NCBI RefSeq assembly: GCF_902497555.1 | Contig: NZ_CABVGP010000001.1 | Span: 3,204,501 to 3,268,500, forward strand | Reading direction: 5' to 3' | DNA from: Amycolatopsis camponoti | Lineage (GTDB): Bacteria; Actinomycetota; Actinomycetes; Mycobacteriales; Pseudonocardiaceae | Length of the DNA stretch: 64,000 bases | Shown here: positions 48,231 to 58,071 of the stretch, piece after piece | Numbering within the stretch: position 1 is the first letter of the stretch | How the letters are laid out: each line of letters opens with the position of its first letter | Made by a program: the position numbers and the translations under genes | Notes under the pieces: model-generated | Seen by the model: the letters and a program-made list of their open reading frames with translations, nothing else | The model's database searches: none | Told to the model about the DNA's origin: nothing

Positions 48231-50978
48231 CCCGGCGGCCGTCACCCAGGTCGCGACCTGGGCGCGGTTGGTGAAGCCGAGCTTGGTGAGGATGTGCTGC
48301 ACGTGGCTTTCCGCCGTCCGCTCGGAAATGTGCAGCAGGGCGGCGATCTGCTTGTTCGTCAGGCCGTCGGCGACGTGCGCGGCGACTTCCCGTTCGCGGC
48401 GGGTCAGCGGGCCCGGGGTGTCCCCGCGCAGTGCGACGGCGAGGGCGCCGGCCTCCTGGTGCAGCGGGGCCATCCCGAGCCGGTCGGCCGTGGCCGAAAC
48501 CGAGGCGAGGAGGGCGAGAGCTTCGTCGACGTCCCCTGGACGAGCGCGCCGCGCCAGCACCTTGGCCAGCCCGAAGCGAGCCAGCGCGGCGTAGGGCGGC
48601 GTGCCGGCGTCGTCGTTGGCCGCGACGGCGAGCTTGAACTCCCGGACCGCTTCGTCGAGCCGGCCGGCGGCCGCGGCCGCGAGCCCGAGGTAGCGGCGGA
48701 CCGAACCGGTGACGAGGATCGAGCCCGCGCCGCCGGTCACGAACAGCCCGGCGTGCGGCCGCAGGATCGCCGCCGCCCGCTCGACGGCGTCCGGCGGCCC
48801 GAACTCCGCGCCCAGCTCCACGGCGGCGGCGGCCACGGGCAGCGTCGCGGGCACCGGCACCGGCTCGGGCACGCGAGCCCGGCGGTAGAGCTCGCCCGCC
48901 CGGTCCCGGTCGCCGGCGTGCAGCAGCCACGCGGCGTGCAGCAGCGTGACGAACGGCGGGGCGTTCTCGGCGAAGATGCGCTCCATCTCCGGCGTCACCA
49001 GGCCGCTCCGCCCGGTGAGCCCGGCGATCGACGCCAGCACGGTGATCGGCACGCCCTGCAGCGACATGTGCGCCCGGTCGGCGACGAGCGCGAAGGTCTG
49101 CCGAACCGTCTCGACGGCGTCGTCGAACTGCCCGCGTGCGATGGCGAGCGTGGCGGAGCTGCGCAGGTGGTGCCACCGCGCGAGCGGGCGGCGGAGACGT
49201 TCGGCGAGTACGCGCAGGGCGCCGAGCTCCTGCTCGGCTTCCCCGAGCCCGCCGAGCATGAGCAGCGCGTCGACCCGCCACAACCGGCCCCACAGCTGGA
49301 CATCCGCGTCGTCGCTCTCCTCACCGAGGGCGATCATGCGGTGGGCGAGGGAGAGCCGCTCGTGCACGCCCTCGGGCGAGGAGCGCACCATCTGCCGGGC
49401 GCGCAACGCCGAGCGGAGGACGTCCGGGTCGCCGAGCCGTTCGGCGATCGCCAGTGCCTCGGCGGACGCCGTTTCGGCCTCGCCGCCGCCGAGGAACCCG
49501 GCTTCGCCCGCCTGCAGGGCGAGCAGCCGGGCGCGCAGCGGATCGTCCCCGGGCGGGAGCCCGGCCAGGGCCTCCCGCGCGACCTTGGCGCCGTTGAAGC
49601 TGCCCCACGGGTCCGACAGTCCTTCCATGGCCAGCGCCGTCCCGCCGAGCACGGCGGGGTCCCCGGCTTCGCGAGCCGCGTCGGCGGCGGCTTCCAGCAC
49701 GCGGGAGCCGCGCTCGATCTCGCCGCCGCGCAGGTGGGCGATCCCCTCCCGCAGGCGCAGCCGCGCCCGGTCGTCGGCGGAAGCGGGCGCCGCGTCGAGC
49801 GCGCGCCGGTAGAGCTCGGCCGCCCGTTCCCAGGCGAGCTGCGCCAAGGCCTGGTCGGCGGCCCGCTCGGCCCACAGCGCGGCGCGCGCGGAGTCACCGA
49901 CCGGCAGGGACTCCAGCCAGTGGTGGGCGATCTTCGACGTCCGGGACGGGTCCCGCCGCTCGAGCCACGCCGCCATCCGGGCGTGCGCGGTGAGCCGCGC
50001 CGCCGTCGGCAACCCGGCTGCCGCGGACTCCCGGATCAGGTCGTGCCGGAAGCCCCGCGCGGTCACGATGCCGGCTTCCGCGGCCTCGTCGAGGTCGGTC
50101 AGGACGTCGGCCGCCGCCCGGTCCAGGACGTCGGCGAGCGCGGCGGGGTCGACGTCGCGGCCGAGCACGGCCGCGGTCGCGACGAGCGCGCGGCACGGCT
50201 CGCCCAGCTTGGCCAGCCGCGCCCGGACCGTGTCCACGACGCCGTCCGGCAGCGCGTCCCCGGCGGTGCCGGCCAGCCGGGCCAGCTCGCTCACGAAGAA
50301 CGGGTTGCCCCCGGACCGGCGGCTGACGAGCGTCGCGACCTCGGAGGAGACACCCCCGAGGCCGAGCTGCTCGACGACCTCGGCCTCGGTCAGCCCGGCC
50401 AGCCGGATCCGGGTCAGGACCGGCTCGCGGGCCAGCGCCGCCAGCGCCGCGGTGAGGGCCGCCCGGCCGGTCGCTTCGGTGTCGCGGTAGGTCACCACGA
50501 ACAGCACCGGCGCCCGGTCGAGGTCACGGGCCAGGTGGACGAGCAGGGCGAGCGACGCCGCGTCGGCCCACTGCAGGTCGTCGAGCACCGCGAGCAGGCC
50601 GTGTGGTGCGGCCGCTTCGCGCAGCGCGTCGGCGAAGGCTTCGAAGGCGGCGAACCGCGCCTCGGCCGAGCCGTCCGCGCCCCCGGTCGGGAACGGCCGG
50701 TCCAACGAGCGGACGAGCTGCCGGAAGACCCAGTAGGGCGGGCTGCCCTCGTCGTCGCTCGCGCGTCCCCAGCCGACCGGGACGCCCGCCCGCTCGGCGT
50801 CGCGGGCCAGCTCGCGGGCCAGGCTGGTCTTGCCGATGCCCGGCTCGCCGACGACGAGCACCAGCCCGCCGCGCCCGGCCCGCGCTTCCTCGAGGCCGGC
50901 GCGCAGCAGGTCCAGCTCGCCGGTCCGGCCGACGAAGCCCCGCTCCATGAGCGGTAACGATACGGCGCTCGCGCTCAT
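48213..50978 (-). CDS. large LuxR (LAL/MalT-type) ATPase regulator
   Basis: 921 aa. N-terminal AAA/NACHT domain with Walker [10 protein letters not shown] and Walker [14 protein letters not shown]; middle repeats rich in Ala and Leu (TPR-like, e.g. [27 protein letters not shown]); C-terminal [61 protein letters not shown] and an inducer would switch it on. Start at 50978 or MERGFVGR at 50948. Eleven bases after the 36-aa ORF on the same strand. Confidence 0.93.
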   Translation of the reverse strand: MSASAVSLPLMERGFVGRTGELDLLRAGLEEARAGRGGLVLVVGEPGIGKTSLARELARDAERAGVPVGWGRASDDEGSPPYWVFRQLVRSLDRPFPTGGADGSAEARFAAFEAFADALREAAAPHGLLAVLDDLQWADAASLALLVHLARDLDRAPVLFVVTYRDTEATGRAALTAALAALAREPVLTRIRLAGLTEAEVVEQLGLGGVSSEVATLVSRRSGGNPFFVSELARLAGTAGDALPDGVVDTVRARLAKLGEPCRALVATAAVLGRDVDPAALADVLDRAAADVLTDLDEAAEAGIVTARGFRHDLIRESAAAGLPTAARLTAHARMAAWLERRDPSRTSKIAHHWLESLPVGDSARAALWAERAADQALAQLAWERAAELYRRALDAAPASADDRARLRLREGIAHLRGGEIERGSRVLEAAADAAREAGDPAVLGGTALAMEGLSDPWGSFNGAKVAREALAGLPPGDDPLRARLLALQAGEAGFLGGGEAETASAEALAIAERLGDPDVLRSALRARQMVRSSPEGVHERLSLAHRMIALGEESDDADVQLWGRLWRVDALLMLGGLGEAEQELGALRVLAERLRRPLARWHHLRSSATLAIARGQFDDAVETVRQTFALVADRAHMSLQGVPITVLASIAGLTGRSGLVTPEMERIFAENAPPFVTLLHAAWLLHAGDRDRAGELYRRARVPEPVPVPATLPVAAAAVELGAEFGPPDAVERAAAILRPHAGLFVTGGAGSILVTGSVRRYLGLAAAAAGRLDEAVREFKLAVAANDDAGTPPYAALARFGLAKVLARRARPGDVDEALALLASVSATADRLGMAPLHQEAGALAVALRGDTPGPLTRREREVAAHVADGLTNKQIAALLHISERTAESHVQHILTKLGFTNRAQVATWVTAAGSARHQ

Positions 50979-50988
50979 CGAGCCCGGT

Positions 50989-51099
50989 TCACCGCGGCTC
51001 GCCGGGCCACCGGGACTTCGGCCCGGCCGGCCACAGCGGCGCCGGGAACCACGCGGCCCGCGCCAGGCCCGCGACCAGGGCTTTCAGGAACTTCTTCAC
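50989..51099 (-). CDS. 36-aa small ORF coupled to amidohydrolase
   Basis: GTG at 51099 overlaps the amidohydrolase stop (GTGA). It encodes [20 protein letters not shown] and then a Pro/Trp-rich end ([16 protein letters not shown]), an amphipathic basic peptide. The stop is 11 bases before the LuxR gene. Either a real small protein or a coupling relic. Confidence 0.45.
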   Translation of the reverse strand: MKKFLKALVAGLARAAWFPAPLWPAGPKSRWPGEPR

Positions 51100-52292
51100 G
51101 CGATCCACCGCCCTCGCGCGCACACCGCACGGACCCGGAGCAGCGCCCCCGGGTCGGCCAGCGGATCGCCGTCGACGGCCAGCAGGTCGGCGTCGAACCC
51201 CGGCGCCACGCGGCCCTTGCGGTGCGCCAGCCCGCACACACCCGCCGCGACCGAGGTGATCGCCCGCAGCGTGTCGGCCGGCGACAGGCCGACCTGACGC
51301 AGCATCGGCGGCGCCCACGCCAGCACGCCGTGCGGCTTCACGGGCGCGATCCCGGCGTCGGTGCCGGCGACGACCCGCGCGCCGAGCTCGTGCAGGCGCC
51401 GGTAGTTCGCGACGACCCCGGGCATGCGCCGGACGATCTCCTCGGGTGGCACCAGCCCCTCGACCGGCACCATGCCGAGCGTGGCGCCGACGGCGACGCC
51501 CTGGTCCACGACGGCGCGCAGCAGCTCCTCGGAGTGGTCGACGCCGGTGGCGGACCAGAACGTCACGTGTTCCATGCCGTCCACGCCGGCGGCGAGGGCG
51601 TCGGCGATGGCCGAGGTGCCGTGGGCGTGCGCGGTGACCGGCAGCCCGTGCCGGTGTGCTTCGTCGACGGCGGCGCGCAGGACGTCCCGGTCGAACTGCG
51701 CGCATTCCTGTCGCGTGCCCGGCGTCATCGTCCCGCCGCTGGCCATGATCTTGACGACGTCGGCCCCGCGCTCGACGTGCTCGCGCACCGCCGCCCGCAC
51801 CCCGGCCTCGCTCGCGTCCGCGACCCCGCCGAGGAAGTGGCAGTGCCCGCCGGGACTGGTGATCGGCGGCCCGGCGGCGACGAGCGTCGGCTGGTCCGCG
51901 CGGTCCTTGAGGGCGAGGGAGAGGTAGCCGCGGTCCCCGAGGTCCCGCACCGTCGTGACCCCGGCCCGCAGCGACGCCCGCCCGGCTTCGGCCATCGCGG
52001 CGACCGCCTGCTCGTCGTCCCGCGCGGCGAGCCGGGCGACCGGATCGGTACTGGCGTCGAAGGCGAGGTGGACGTGCGTGTCGACCAGGCCGGGCAGCAA
52101 CGTCGTCCCGGCGAGGTCCACGACCTCGGCCCCGACGGGTGCGGTTCCCCCGGACTCGACGCCCAGGATCGTGGCGCCGTCGAGCACCACCAGCGGGTCG
52201 GCGACGAACGCCGAGCCCACGCCGTCGAACAACCGAGCCGCCCGGATGGCGGTGAGCCTGCGCCGCTCGGTCACCACAAGGTGTTTCGTCAT
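51096..52292 (-). CDS. amidohydrolase-family enzyme
   Basis: About 398 aa from ATG MTKHLVV (52292; an in-frame start at 52307 adds five residues). The metal site follows the imidazolonepropionase/prolidase-like pattern: DTHVHLAF (HxH), VKIMASGG with the Lys, THAHGTSA His, MEHVTFWS His and AGTDAGIAP Asp. It hydrolyses amide or lactam bonds in a two-metal centre; substrate unknown. Forms an operon with a 36-aa ORF and the LuxR regulator. Confidence 0.9.
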   Translation of the reverse strand: MTKHLVVTERRRLTAIRAARLFDGVGSAFVADPLVVLDGATILGVESGGTAPVGAEVVDLAGTTLLPGLVDTHVHLAFDASTDPVARLAARDDEQAVAAMAEAGRASLRAGVTTVRDLGDRGYLSLALKDRADQPTLVAAGPPITSPGGHCHFLGGVADASEAGVRAAVREHVERGADVVKIMASGGTMTPGTRQECAQFDRDVLRAAVDEAHRHGLPVTAHAHGTSAIADALAAGVDGMEHVTFWSATGVDHSEELLRAVVDQGVAVGATLGMVPVEGLVPPEEIVRRMPGVVANYRRLHELGARVVAGTDAGIAPVKPHGVLAWAPPMLRQVGLSPADTLRAITSVAAGVCGLAHRKGRVAPGFDADLLAVDGDPLADPGALLRVRAVCARGRWIA

Positions 52293-52385
52293 GCGGACCA
52301 CGATCACCCGGTTCCGCGGTCCGCACGTCGGGGCAAGTACGGAGGCGCGGTACGGAGATCGGTGCCGAGCCGGCCGGGCGTGGCG

Positions 52386-54056
52386 TCAGCGGTTCATCGC
52401 GCTGACCTCGTCGCGGATCCGGCCGCGCGACGCCGTCGCGTCGTCGGACAGTCGCGTCCGGACGGACGGGGACACGCTCCGCACCGGCCCGGCGACCGGG
52501 TACACCTCGTCCTCGCCGATCAGCGGGACGCCCGGGCAGGTCGTGTTGCCGGGCCGGGAGTTCTTGGTGAGGAACACGTTCACGAGACCGTCGACGCACG
52601 GGTTGCCCGCCAGCGCGTACTGGCCGTGGAACGGCGAGTCGTCCACCGACACCAGCGGGACCCCGGCCGACCGCACGGCCGCGGACGCCTGCTCGTACCC
52701 CGTCTGCGGGTCGAATTCTCCCTGCACCACCAGGATGTCCGCCGCCACCGACGCCGGGAGGTCCGGCAGCTCGTGCCGCGGCTCGTCCGACCAGAAGCCG
52801 CAGGTCTCACCGAGTCCGTACGCCCAGCCGAAGAGCGGGTACCGCGGCCCCTGACGGTCGCTGAGCCCCCGGTACCAGGCCGCCGACCGCGTCGGCTGGT
52901 CTCCGCACGCGACGGCGAACCGGGTGCCGGGACGCGGCGTGTAGTCGGGCGTCGCGGCGGCCACCCGCTCCGGCGTCAGCGCCGCCGCCTGGACGCCGAA
53001 CGCTTTGCGCGACACCGCGTCCATCGCGTCCGCCAGCTTGGCCGGGGGAGCGGCGGACGTCCCGTCGAGCGCCGCCGCGCCCTGGAGGAAGACCAGCGCG
53101 CCGAGCAGCCACTGGATCTCGCTGCCGTTGCCGACGAAGATGCTGTCGAACGTGTCGGGGGAGAGGCCGTGGCCGCCGTAGTAGGCGCGGACGCGCTCCC
53201 ACTTCGCCTGGACCTCCGCGGCCGTGCCGCCCAGTTGGTCCGCGAAGTTCCGGGCCAGCCACGGCACGTAGACGTCGTCGAACTGCCGCTGGTCGATCAC
53301 CGGGAACGCCTCGAAGTCGGCCTGCAGCCGGCCTTGGAAGTTCACGCTGGAGTCGAGGACGGTCTTGCCGGTGTGCTCCGGGAACAGCGACGCGTACTTC
53401 GCGCCGAGCCACGTCCCGTAGGAGTAGCCGAGGTAGTTCAGCTTCTCGTCGCCCAGCAGCGTGCGGATCAGGTCCATGTCGTGCGCCGTCTGCCAGGTGG
53501 TGACGAAGGGCGCGACCGCGTCGCTCTGGCACGCCTCGGCGGTGGCCCGCGGGAGCTGCTGGTGCGCGGCGATGCTCGCCGCCGAGCGGTCGCGGGCGTC
53601 GAGGGTGCCCTGCGGCAGGCGCCCGGTCGGGACCTGGCACTGGAAGCCGTGGTCGTCGGTGCCCGCGTGGCCGGTGCCGCGCGGGTCCATGCCCACGAAG
53701 TCGTAGAGCTGGTGCACCGACGGCTCGAGCGTGGCGAACGCCCCGGCCAGCGGCGTGCCTTGGCCGCCCGGCCCGCCCGGGTTGAGCAGGATCGCGCCGC
53801 GTCGCTCGCCGGTCGCGGCGGCGCGGCTGATCGACACCCGCAGGTCGGTGCCCGAGGCCGGATCGGCCCAGTCGCGCGGGACGGTGACGAGGGCGCACTG
53901 CGTGGGCGCGTCGTCGGCGGCCGGCTTGAACGGGCAGTCGCCCCACTGGAGCTGTTGCGTCGTGTACGGCGTGAGCGGGTCCGCGGCCGCGGCGGGCACC
54001 GAGGCCGCGAAGAGGGCCGCCGTCGCGGCCGCCAGTCCTGTCCGGGAGATGCGCAC
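52386..54056 (-). CDS. secreted tripeptidyl-peptidase-like alpha/beta hydrolase
   Basis: 556 aa with Sec signal MRISRTGLAAATAALFAASV... cleaved after AAAA/D (~25). The fold is that of Streptomyces tripeptidyl aminopeptidases: ILLNPGGPGGQGTPLAG oxyanion region, DPRGTGHAG, nucleophile GYSYGTWLG, acid in GEFDPQTGYEQA and a His in DSPFHGQYA. Cys-containing C-terminal cap (TCPGVP). An extracellular exopeptidase is expected. No regulator adjacent. Confidence 0.9.
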   Translation of the reverse strand: MRISRTGLAAATAALFAASVPAAAADPLTPYTTQQLQWGDCPFKPAADDAPTQCALVTVPRDWADPASGTDLRVSISRAAATGERRGAILLNPGGPGGQGTPLAGAFATLEPSVHQLYDFVGMDPRGTGHAGTDDHGFQCQVPTGRLPQGTLDARDRSAASIAAHQQLPRATAEACQSDAVAPFVTTWQTAHDMDLIRTLLGDEKLNYLGYSYGTWLGAKYASLFPEHTGKTVLDSSVNFQGRLQADFEAFPVIDQRQFDDVYVPWLARNFADQLGGTAAEVQAKWERVRAYYGGHGLSPDTFDSIFVGNGSEIQWLLGALVFLQGAAALDGTSAAPPAKLADAMDAVSRKAFGVQAAALTPERVAAATPDYTPRPGTRFAVACGDQPTRSAAWYRGLSDRQGPRYPLFGWAYGLGETCGFWSDEPRHELPDLPASVAADILVVQGEFDPQTGYEQASAAVRSAGVPLVSVDDSPFHGQYALAGNPCVDGLVNVFLTKNSRPGNTTCPGVPLIGEDEVYPVAGPVRSVSPSVRTRLSDDATASRGRIRDEVSAMNR

Positions 54057-54213
54057 CGGGTGTCCTTCCGTCGCGAGGTGGGGTGCGCCCGAGCCTGGCC
54101 CGGCCGCGGTCGCCGGTGATCAGCCCGGAGGACGAAGTCGCCGCCCGCGGCTCGGCCCCGGGTATGAGACGGCTCAGCGCGCGCCCGGCCGCCGGGATCG
54201 GGATCATGGGCTC

Positions 54214-54774
54214 ATGACCCGTCCGGGACTCGGTGTCGTCGGGCGCCGCGTGGCGCAGTTCCTGCTGGACGAACTGCTCGTCTTCGTGCCCATGCTGCTG
54301 CTGGCGATCGCGGTGGTCTGGCTGTTCCACCCGCACGGCCCGGGGCTGCTGACGTTCCTGGAGGTCGTCCTCTACACGATGCTGGCGCTGGACTTCCTCG
54401 GCCTGCTGTTCGTGACCGTGTGGTGGCCCTACCGGCACGGCGGGCAGACGCCGGCGATGCGCTGGTTGCGCCTGCGGGTCGTCACGCTCGACGGCGCGCA
54501 CCCGCCGCTGTCGGTGTTCGTGGTCCGGCAGCTGCTGATGCTGGTCGACGGGTTCGTGTGGGGACTGGTCGGCATCGTCGTGATGCTGGTGACGCGGCGC
54601 CGCCAGCGGTTCGGCGACGTCGTGGCGCGCACGGTCGTCGTGCGCGTACCGCGATCAGCGGATCAGGCCGCTTTCCCAGGCCCAGATGGCGATCTCGGTG
54701 CGGTTGCGGGCGTTCAGCTTGCGCTTGACCGCGCCGATGTGGGTCTTGACCGTCGGCAGCGAAACCACCAGTGA
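54214..54774 (+). CDS. RDD-family membrane protein with antisense C-terminal tail
   Basis: 186 aa from ATG MTRPGLGVVG. RDD domain with three membrane segments and the signature WPYRHGGQTPAMRWLRLRVV, ending near VARTVVVRVP. The last ~40 residues (from 54655) are read opposite to the response regulator and look non-native, suggesting that an earlier stop was lost. RDD proteins are implicated in Na+/H+ or osmolyte movement; evidence is family-level only. Confidence 0.82.
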   Translation: MTRPGLGVVGRRVAQFLLDELLVFVPMLLLAIAVVWLFHPHGPGLLTFLEVVLYTMLALDFLGLLFVTVWWPYRHGGQTPAMRWLRLRVVTLDGAHPPLSVFVVRQLLMLVDGFVWGLVGIVVMLVTRRRQRFGDVVARTVVVRVPRSADQAAFPGPDGDLGAVAGVQLALDRADVGLDRRQRNHQ

Positions 54775-55305
54775 GCGGCAGATCTCGTCGTTCGTCTCAC
54801 CCCGGGCGACGGCCTTCACGACGTCCGTTTCCCGGGGGGTGAGCGGGCTCGCGGGCTCGGGCGCGGTCCGGGAATCACGGCGCGCGTAGTGCTCCAGGAG
54901 CCGCGTGGTGATCGCGGGGGAGACGAGAGCCTCGCCGTGGGCGGCCGCGTGCACGGCTTCGATCAGCAGGTTCGGCCCGGCGTCCTTGAGCAGGAACCCG
55001 CAGGCGCCGGCGCGCAGGGCCGCGTGCACGTTCTCGTCCAGCCCGAACGTCGTGACCATCACGACGTGCAGTGGGTCCGCGACTCCCGCGCCGGCCAGCA
55101 GTTCGGTGGCGCGCAGCCCGTCCACGCCGGGCATCCGGATGTCCATCAGCGTGACGTCCGGGCGCAGTTCGCGGGCCAGCCGCACCGCCTGGTCGCCGTC
55201 GGCGGCCTCGCCGACGACCTCGATGTCCGGCTCGCCTTCGAGGATCAGCCGGAACCCCGCGCGGACCATCGCCTGGTCGTCGGCGATCAGCACTCGCGTC
55301 GGCAC
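54655..55305 (-). CDS. NarL/FixJ-family response regulator
   Basis: 216 aa from GTG at 55305. Receiver: RVLIADDQAMVRAGFRLIL, phosphosite D55 in LMDIRMPGVDG, switch Thr in VTTFG, TLK-type FLLKDA. LuxR-type HTH: PLTPRETDVVKAVARGETNDEICRSLVVSLPTVKTHIGAVKRKLNARNR. Second gene of the kinase-regulator operon (17 bp gap). Candidate site: 16-bp palindrome at 56556-56571. Confidence 0.94.
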   Translation of the reverse strand: MPTRVLIADDQAMVRAGFRLILEGEPDIEVVGEAADGDQAVRLARELRPDVTLMDIRMPGVDGLRATELLAGAGVADPLHVVMVTTFGLDENVHAALRAGACGFLLKDAGPNLLIEAVHAAAHGEALVSPAITTRLLEHYARRDSRTAPEPASPLTPRETDVVKAVARGETNDEICRSLVVSLPTVKTHIGAVKRKLNARNRTEIAIWAWESGLIR

Positions 55306-55322
55306 CCCGGTCTCCCCTCGCC

Positions 55323-56504
55323 TCAGCCGGGTTCGAGCGGCAGCCGCGCGACGACGCGCCAGCGCCGGCCCTCCGCCGGTCCCGCGTGCACCGTACCGCC
55401 CACCGCCGCGACCCGTTCCGCCATCCCGAGCAGGCCGTAGCCACCCCGCCGGGCGGGCCGGGCGGCACCGTCGTTGACCACCTCGACCCGCAACTCGCCG
55501 CGGGGTTCGTGGTGGACGAGCACCCGGACCTCGACGGCGTCCGGCGCGTGCCGGCGGACGTTCGTGAGCGACTCGGTGAGCAGCCGGTGCGCGGTGGTCA
55601 CGACCTCCGGCGCGACGGCCAGCGTCGCGAGGTCCGGGCTGACGTCGAGCTGGATCCGGTCGTCGTCGGGGACCGCCCGGTCCACGGCCGTCGCCAGATC
55701 GGCGGGAGGCACGAAGAGGTCTTCGTCGCCGGTCCGCAGCGCGCCGACGAGCCGGCGCATCGCGGAAAGCGCTGTCGCACCGGCGGTTTCGAGCTCGGCG
55801 AAGGTCGCGGTGTCGCCTCCGGAACGCTCGGCGACGCGGTGCGCGGCCTGGACGCGCACGACGATGCCGGTGATCTGGTGGGCGACGAGGTCGTGCAGCT
55901 CGCGAGCGAGCCGGAGCCGTTCGGCGGACCGGAGTTCGAGGACGTCCACGCGGTGGCGGACCTCGGCGTCGCGCAGGACCAGCCCGCCGGCCAGCGCGCC
56001 GCCCCAGACCACCGCGGCCCCGGCGGCGTAGAGCGCGGCGGGGGAGCCGGTGCCGTAGCGCAGGATCGGGGCGAGGGTGGCCGCGCAGCCGCCGAGCACC
56101 GCCTGGATCGTGGCGGCGCGGGGCGGGAGCCGGTGGCAGCAGGCCCCGACCACCAGCGCGATCGCGAGGGCTTCGGCCGCGCCGGGCTGCGGCGGGAGCC
56201 GCGTTCCGGCCGTCGCGAGCACGGCCGCGACCGCCGAGCCCAGCAGCGAAAGCCCGGAGACGGCGGTGGCCAGGCCCGCGATGTGGTCGGGGAACCGGCG
56301 GCGCAGCACGGCCAGCAGCGCGACGACCGGGCCGAGGCCCGGCGCGAACTCGACGACGACCGTGGTGAGCTCGCTCTGACCGGGCAGGGCCCGGGACGCG
56401 AAGACCATGTCGAGCACCGTCAGCAGGCCGAGGACGACCGCTTCGGCCACCAGCGGGCCGCGGCGGCCGGTCCACGGAATGCCCGGGTGGCTGGCGAAGG
56501 TCAT
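55323..56504 (-). CDS. NarL-type sensor histidine kinase
   Basis: 393 aa. N-terminal ~170 residues hold several membrane helices (six predicted) and no large outer domain; HisKA_3 phosphoacceptor RLARELHDLVAHQITGIVVRVQ; ATPase with NVRRHAPDAVEV N box and GGYGLLGMAERVAAVGG G box. The membrane-bound sensor suggests response to cell envelope or lipophilic signals. First gene of the operon. Confidence 0.94.
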   Translation of the reverse strand: MTFASHPGIPWTGRRGPLVAEAVVLGLLTVLDMVFASRALPGQSELTTVVVEFAPGLGPVVALLAVLRRRFPDHIAGLATAVSGLSLLGSAVAAVLATAGTRLPPQPGAAEALAIALVVGACCHRLPPRAATIQAVLGGCAATLAPILRYGTGSPAALYAAGAAVVWGGALAGGLVLRDAEVRHRVDVLELRSAERLRLARELHDLVAHQITGIVVRVQAAHRVAERSGGDTATFAELETAGATALSAMRRLVGALRTGDEDLFVPPADLATAVDRAVPDDDRIQLDVSPDLATLAVAPEVVTTAHRLLTESLTNVRRHAPDAVEVRVLVHHEPRGELRVEVVNDGAARPARRGGYGLLGMAERVAAVGGTVHAGPAEGRRWRVVARLPLEPG

Positions 56505-56555
56505 CTGCCGATGGTGCCCCACCCGGCGGCTCCACGCTCCACTCGCGGCGAGAGT

Positions 56556-56571
56556 TCGTACCTGGGTACGA
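56556..56571. promoter_or_regulatory. NarL-regulator operator candidate (TCGTACC-tg-GGTACGA)
   Basis: Perfect 16-bp palindrome upstream of the kinase; a half site TCGTACC follows at 56587-56593, 31 bp away, just before the divergent membrane gene. Shared autoregulation is likely. Confidence 0.7.
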
Positions 56572-56636
56572 GACGGCGGCGGAATCTCGTACCGCCGGTT
56601 GATCGCCGTCGCCGCGGTTCCCGGAAGGCTCGGAGC

Positions 56637-57134
56637 ATGAACCGATTCCTGATGCGAGAGGCCGAAGTGGAGAACGGAACCCGGACCGGGAAGATCGAAG
56701 GCCTGCCGGGCTGGTACTTCGTGCTCATCGGGTTGCTGGTGGCCAGCAACGACTTCAGCCTGCAGTTCGGCGACCGGTACTCGTGGGTCGTGTACCTGCC
56801 GCTCGTCCTCGTGGCCGTGCACCTGACGCTGTGGTTCACGCTGCTGTCCCGGCGGCGCAAGTACCTGCGCGCGGTGTGGCGCAGCAAGCAGGCCCTGGTC
56901 CTCGTCGCCGTGCTCTTCGCGCTGCGGCTGGGACTGCAGATCGGGCTGACGAAGCTGACCGACAGCGCGGCGCCGCTGCACAGCTACACGCACCTGATCC
57001 TCGGCCTCGTCATGCTGGTTGTGACCACGGCCGGCGCGTGGTTCGACCAGTGGCTCATCCTGCGCGTGGTGAACCGCGACGCCTCAGCTGGTTCCCCGGA
57101 CCACCAGCCGGTGCGGGGCGACGATCGAGCGTGA
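56637..57134 (+). CDS. membrane protein, probable target of the NarL system
   Basis: 165 aa with an N-terminal cytoplasmic ~25 residues, then four hydrophobic segments (~27-46, ~54-71, ~87-104, ~119-138) separated by basic loops (LLSRRRKYLRAVWRSK). No family recognised. It is divergent from the kinase gene. Its 3' end overlaps the convergent LacI gene by 51 bp, so the final ~17 residues may not be native. Confidence 0.65.
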   Translation: MNRFLMREAEVENGTRTGKIEGLPGWYFVLIGLLVASNDFSLQFGDRYSWVVYLPLVLVAVHLTLWFTLLSRRRKYLRAVWRSKQALVLVAVLFALRLGLQIGLTKLTDSAAPLHSYTHLILGLVMLVVTTAGAWFDQWLILRVVNRDASAGSPDHQPVRGDDRA

Positions 57135-58055
57135 GGGCCCCGGTTCGGCGGCCAGGCAGTCCAGGGCGAGTTCGGCGATGCGGTCCTTGTCCGGCGACAC
57201 CGTCGTCAAGGCCGGGACGCTGAACCGGCCGTCTTCGATGTCGTCGAACCCGACCAGTGCCAGTTCGTCCGGCACGGTCAGGCCGCGGTCGGCGGCCGCG
57301 CGCAAGGCACCCAGCGCGAGTTCGTCGGTGAAGCAGAAGACGGCGTCGGGTGGCTCGGCCCGGTCGAGCAGCCCGAGCATCGCCCGGTGGCCGTCGGCCC
57401 GGTGCAGGCGCTGGACGGGGACCTCCAGCCGGGGCAGGTCTCCCAGCGCTTCGCGGTACCCGGCGAGGCGCTGGCGGGCGGTCGCGTTCAGGGACTCCGG
57501 CTGGATGCCCAGCGCGGCGACGCGGCGGCGGCCGGTGGCCAGCAGGTGCGCGGTGGCCTCGCGCGCGGCGGCGACGTTGTCGATCGCGACGTGGTCGACC
57601 CCGGTCGTGCCGTCGTGCTCGCCGAGCAGCACCAGCGGGACGGTGTCCGTACGGGCGGCCAGCTCCGCGGGGGCCACGGCCCACGGGCTGAACAGGACGC
57701 CGTCGACGAGCTGGCTGCGCCGGCCGTGCAGCAGCTCCTTCTCCCGTTCGGCGTCGCCGTCGGTCTGGTCGATGAGCACGGTCAGGCCGCGGCGTCCGGC
57801 GATCCGGACCGTCCGCGCGGCGAGCTCGGCGAAGTACGGCGAGTCGATCTCCGGGACGACCAGGGCCACCAGCCCGGTCCGGCCGCGCCGCAGCGTCCGG
57901 GCGGCCATGTTCGGCCGGTAGCCCAGCGCGTCGATGCTCGCCTGCACCCGTTCCCGGGTCGCCGGGGCCACGTAGCGGAAGCCGTTGACCACGTTGGACA
58001 CCGTCCGCACCGACACCCCGGCGTGGTCGGCCACGTCCCGCAACTTCGGGTTCAC
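57084..58055 (-). CDS. LacI-family regulator
   Basis: 323 aa. HTH: PKLRDVADHAGVSVRTVSNVVNGFRYVAPATRERVQASIDALGYRPNMAARTLRRG, then the periplasmic-binding-protein-like domain (LVALVVPEIDSPYFAELAART, ALVGFDDIEDGRFSVPALTTV). The family binds sugars or nucleosides. A 26-bp perfect operator lies in the 83-bp gap to the divergent phytanoyl hydroxylase. Confidence 0.94.
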   Translation of the reverse strand: MNPKLRDVADHAGVSVRTVSNVVNGFRYVAPATRERVQASIDALGYRPNMAARTLRRGRTGLVALVVPEIDSPYFAELAARTVRIAGRRGLTVLIDQTDGDAEREKELLHGRRSQLVDGVLFSPWAVAPAELAARTDTVPLVLLGEHDGTTGVDHVAIDNVAAAREATAHLLATGRRRVAALGIQPESLNATARQRLAGYREALGDLPRLEVPVQRLHRADGHRAMLGLLDRAEPPDAVFCFTDELALGALRAAADRGLTVPDELALVGFDDIEDGRFSVPALTTVSPDKDRIAELALDCLAAEPGPSRSIVAPHRLVVRGTS

Positions 58056-58071
58056 GTCGGCAGCCTACCTC

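Noticed and set aside
48294..50957. 887-codon open frame opposite the LuxR gene
   Set aside because: Shadow of the 921-aa regulator; no domain visible.
51222..54119. 965-codon open frame on the plus strand
   Set aside because: It spans two well-supported minus-strand genes and has antisense-like composition.
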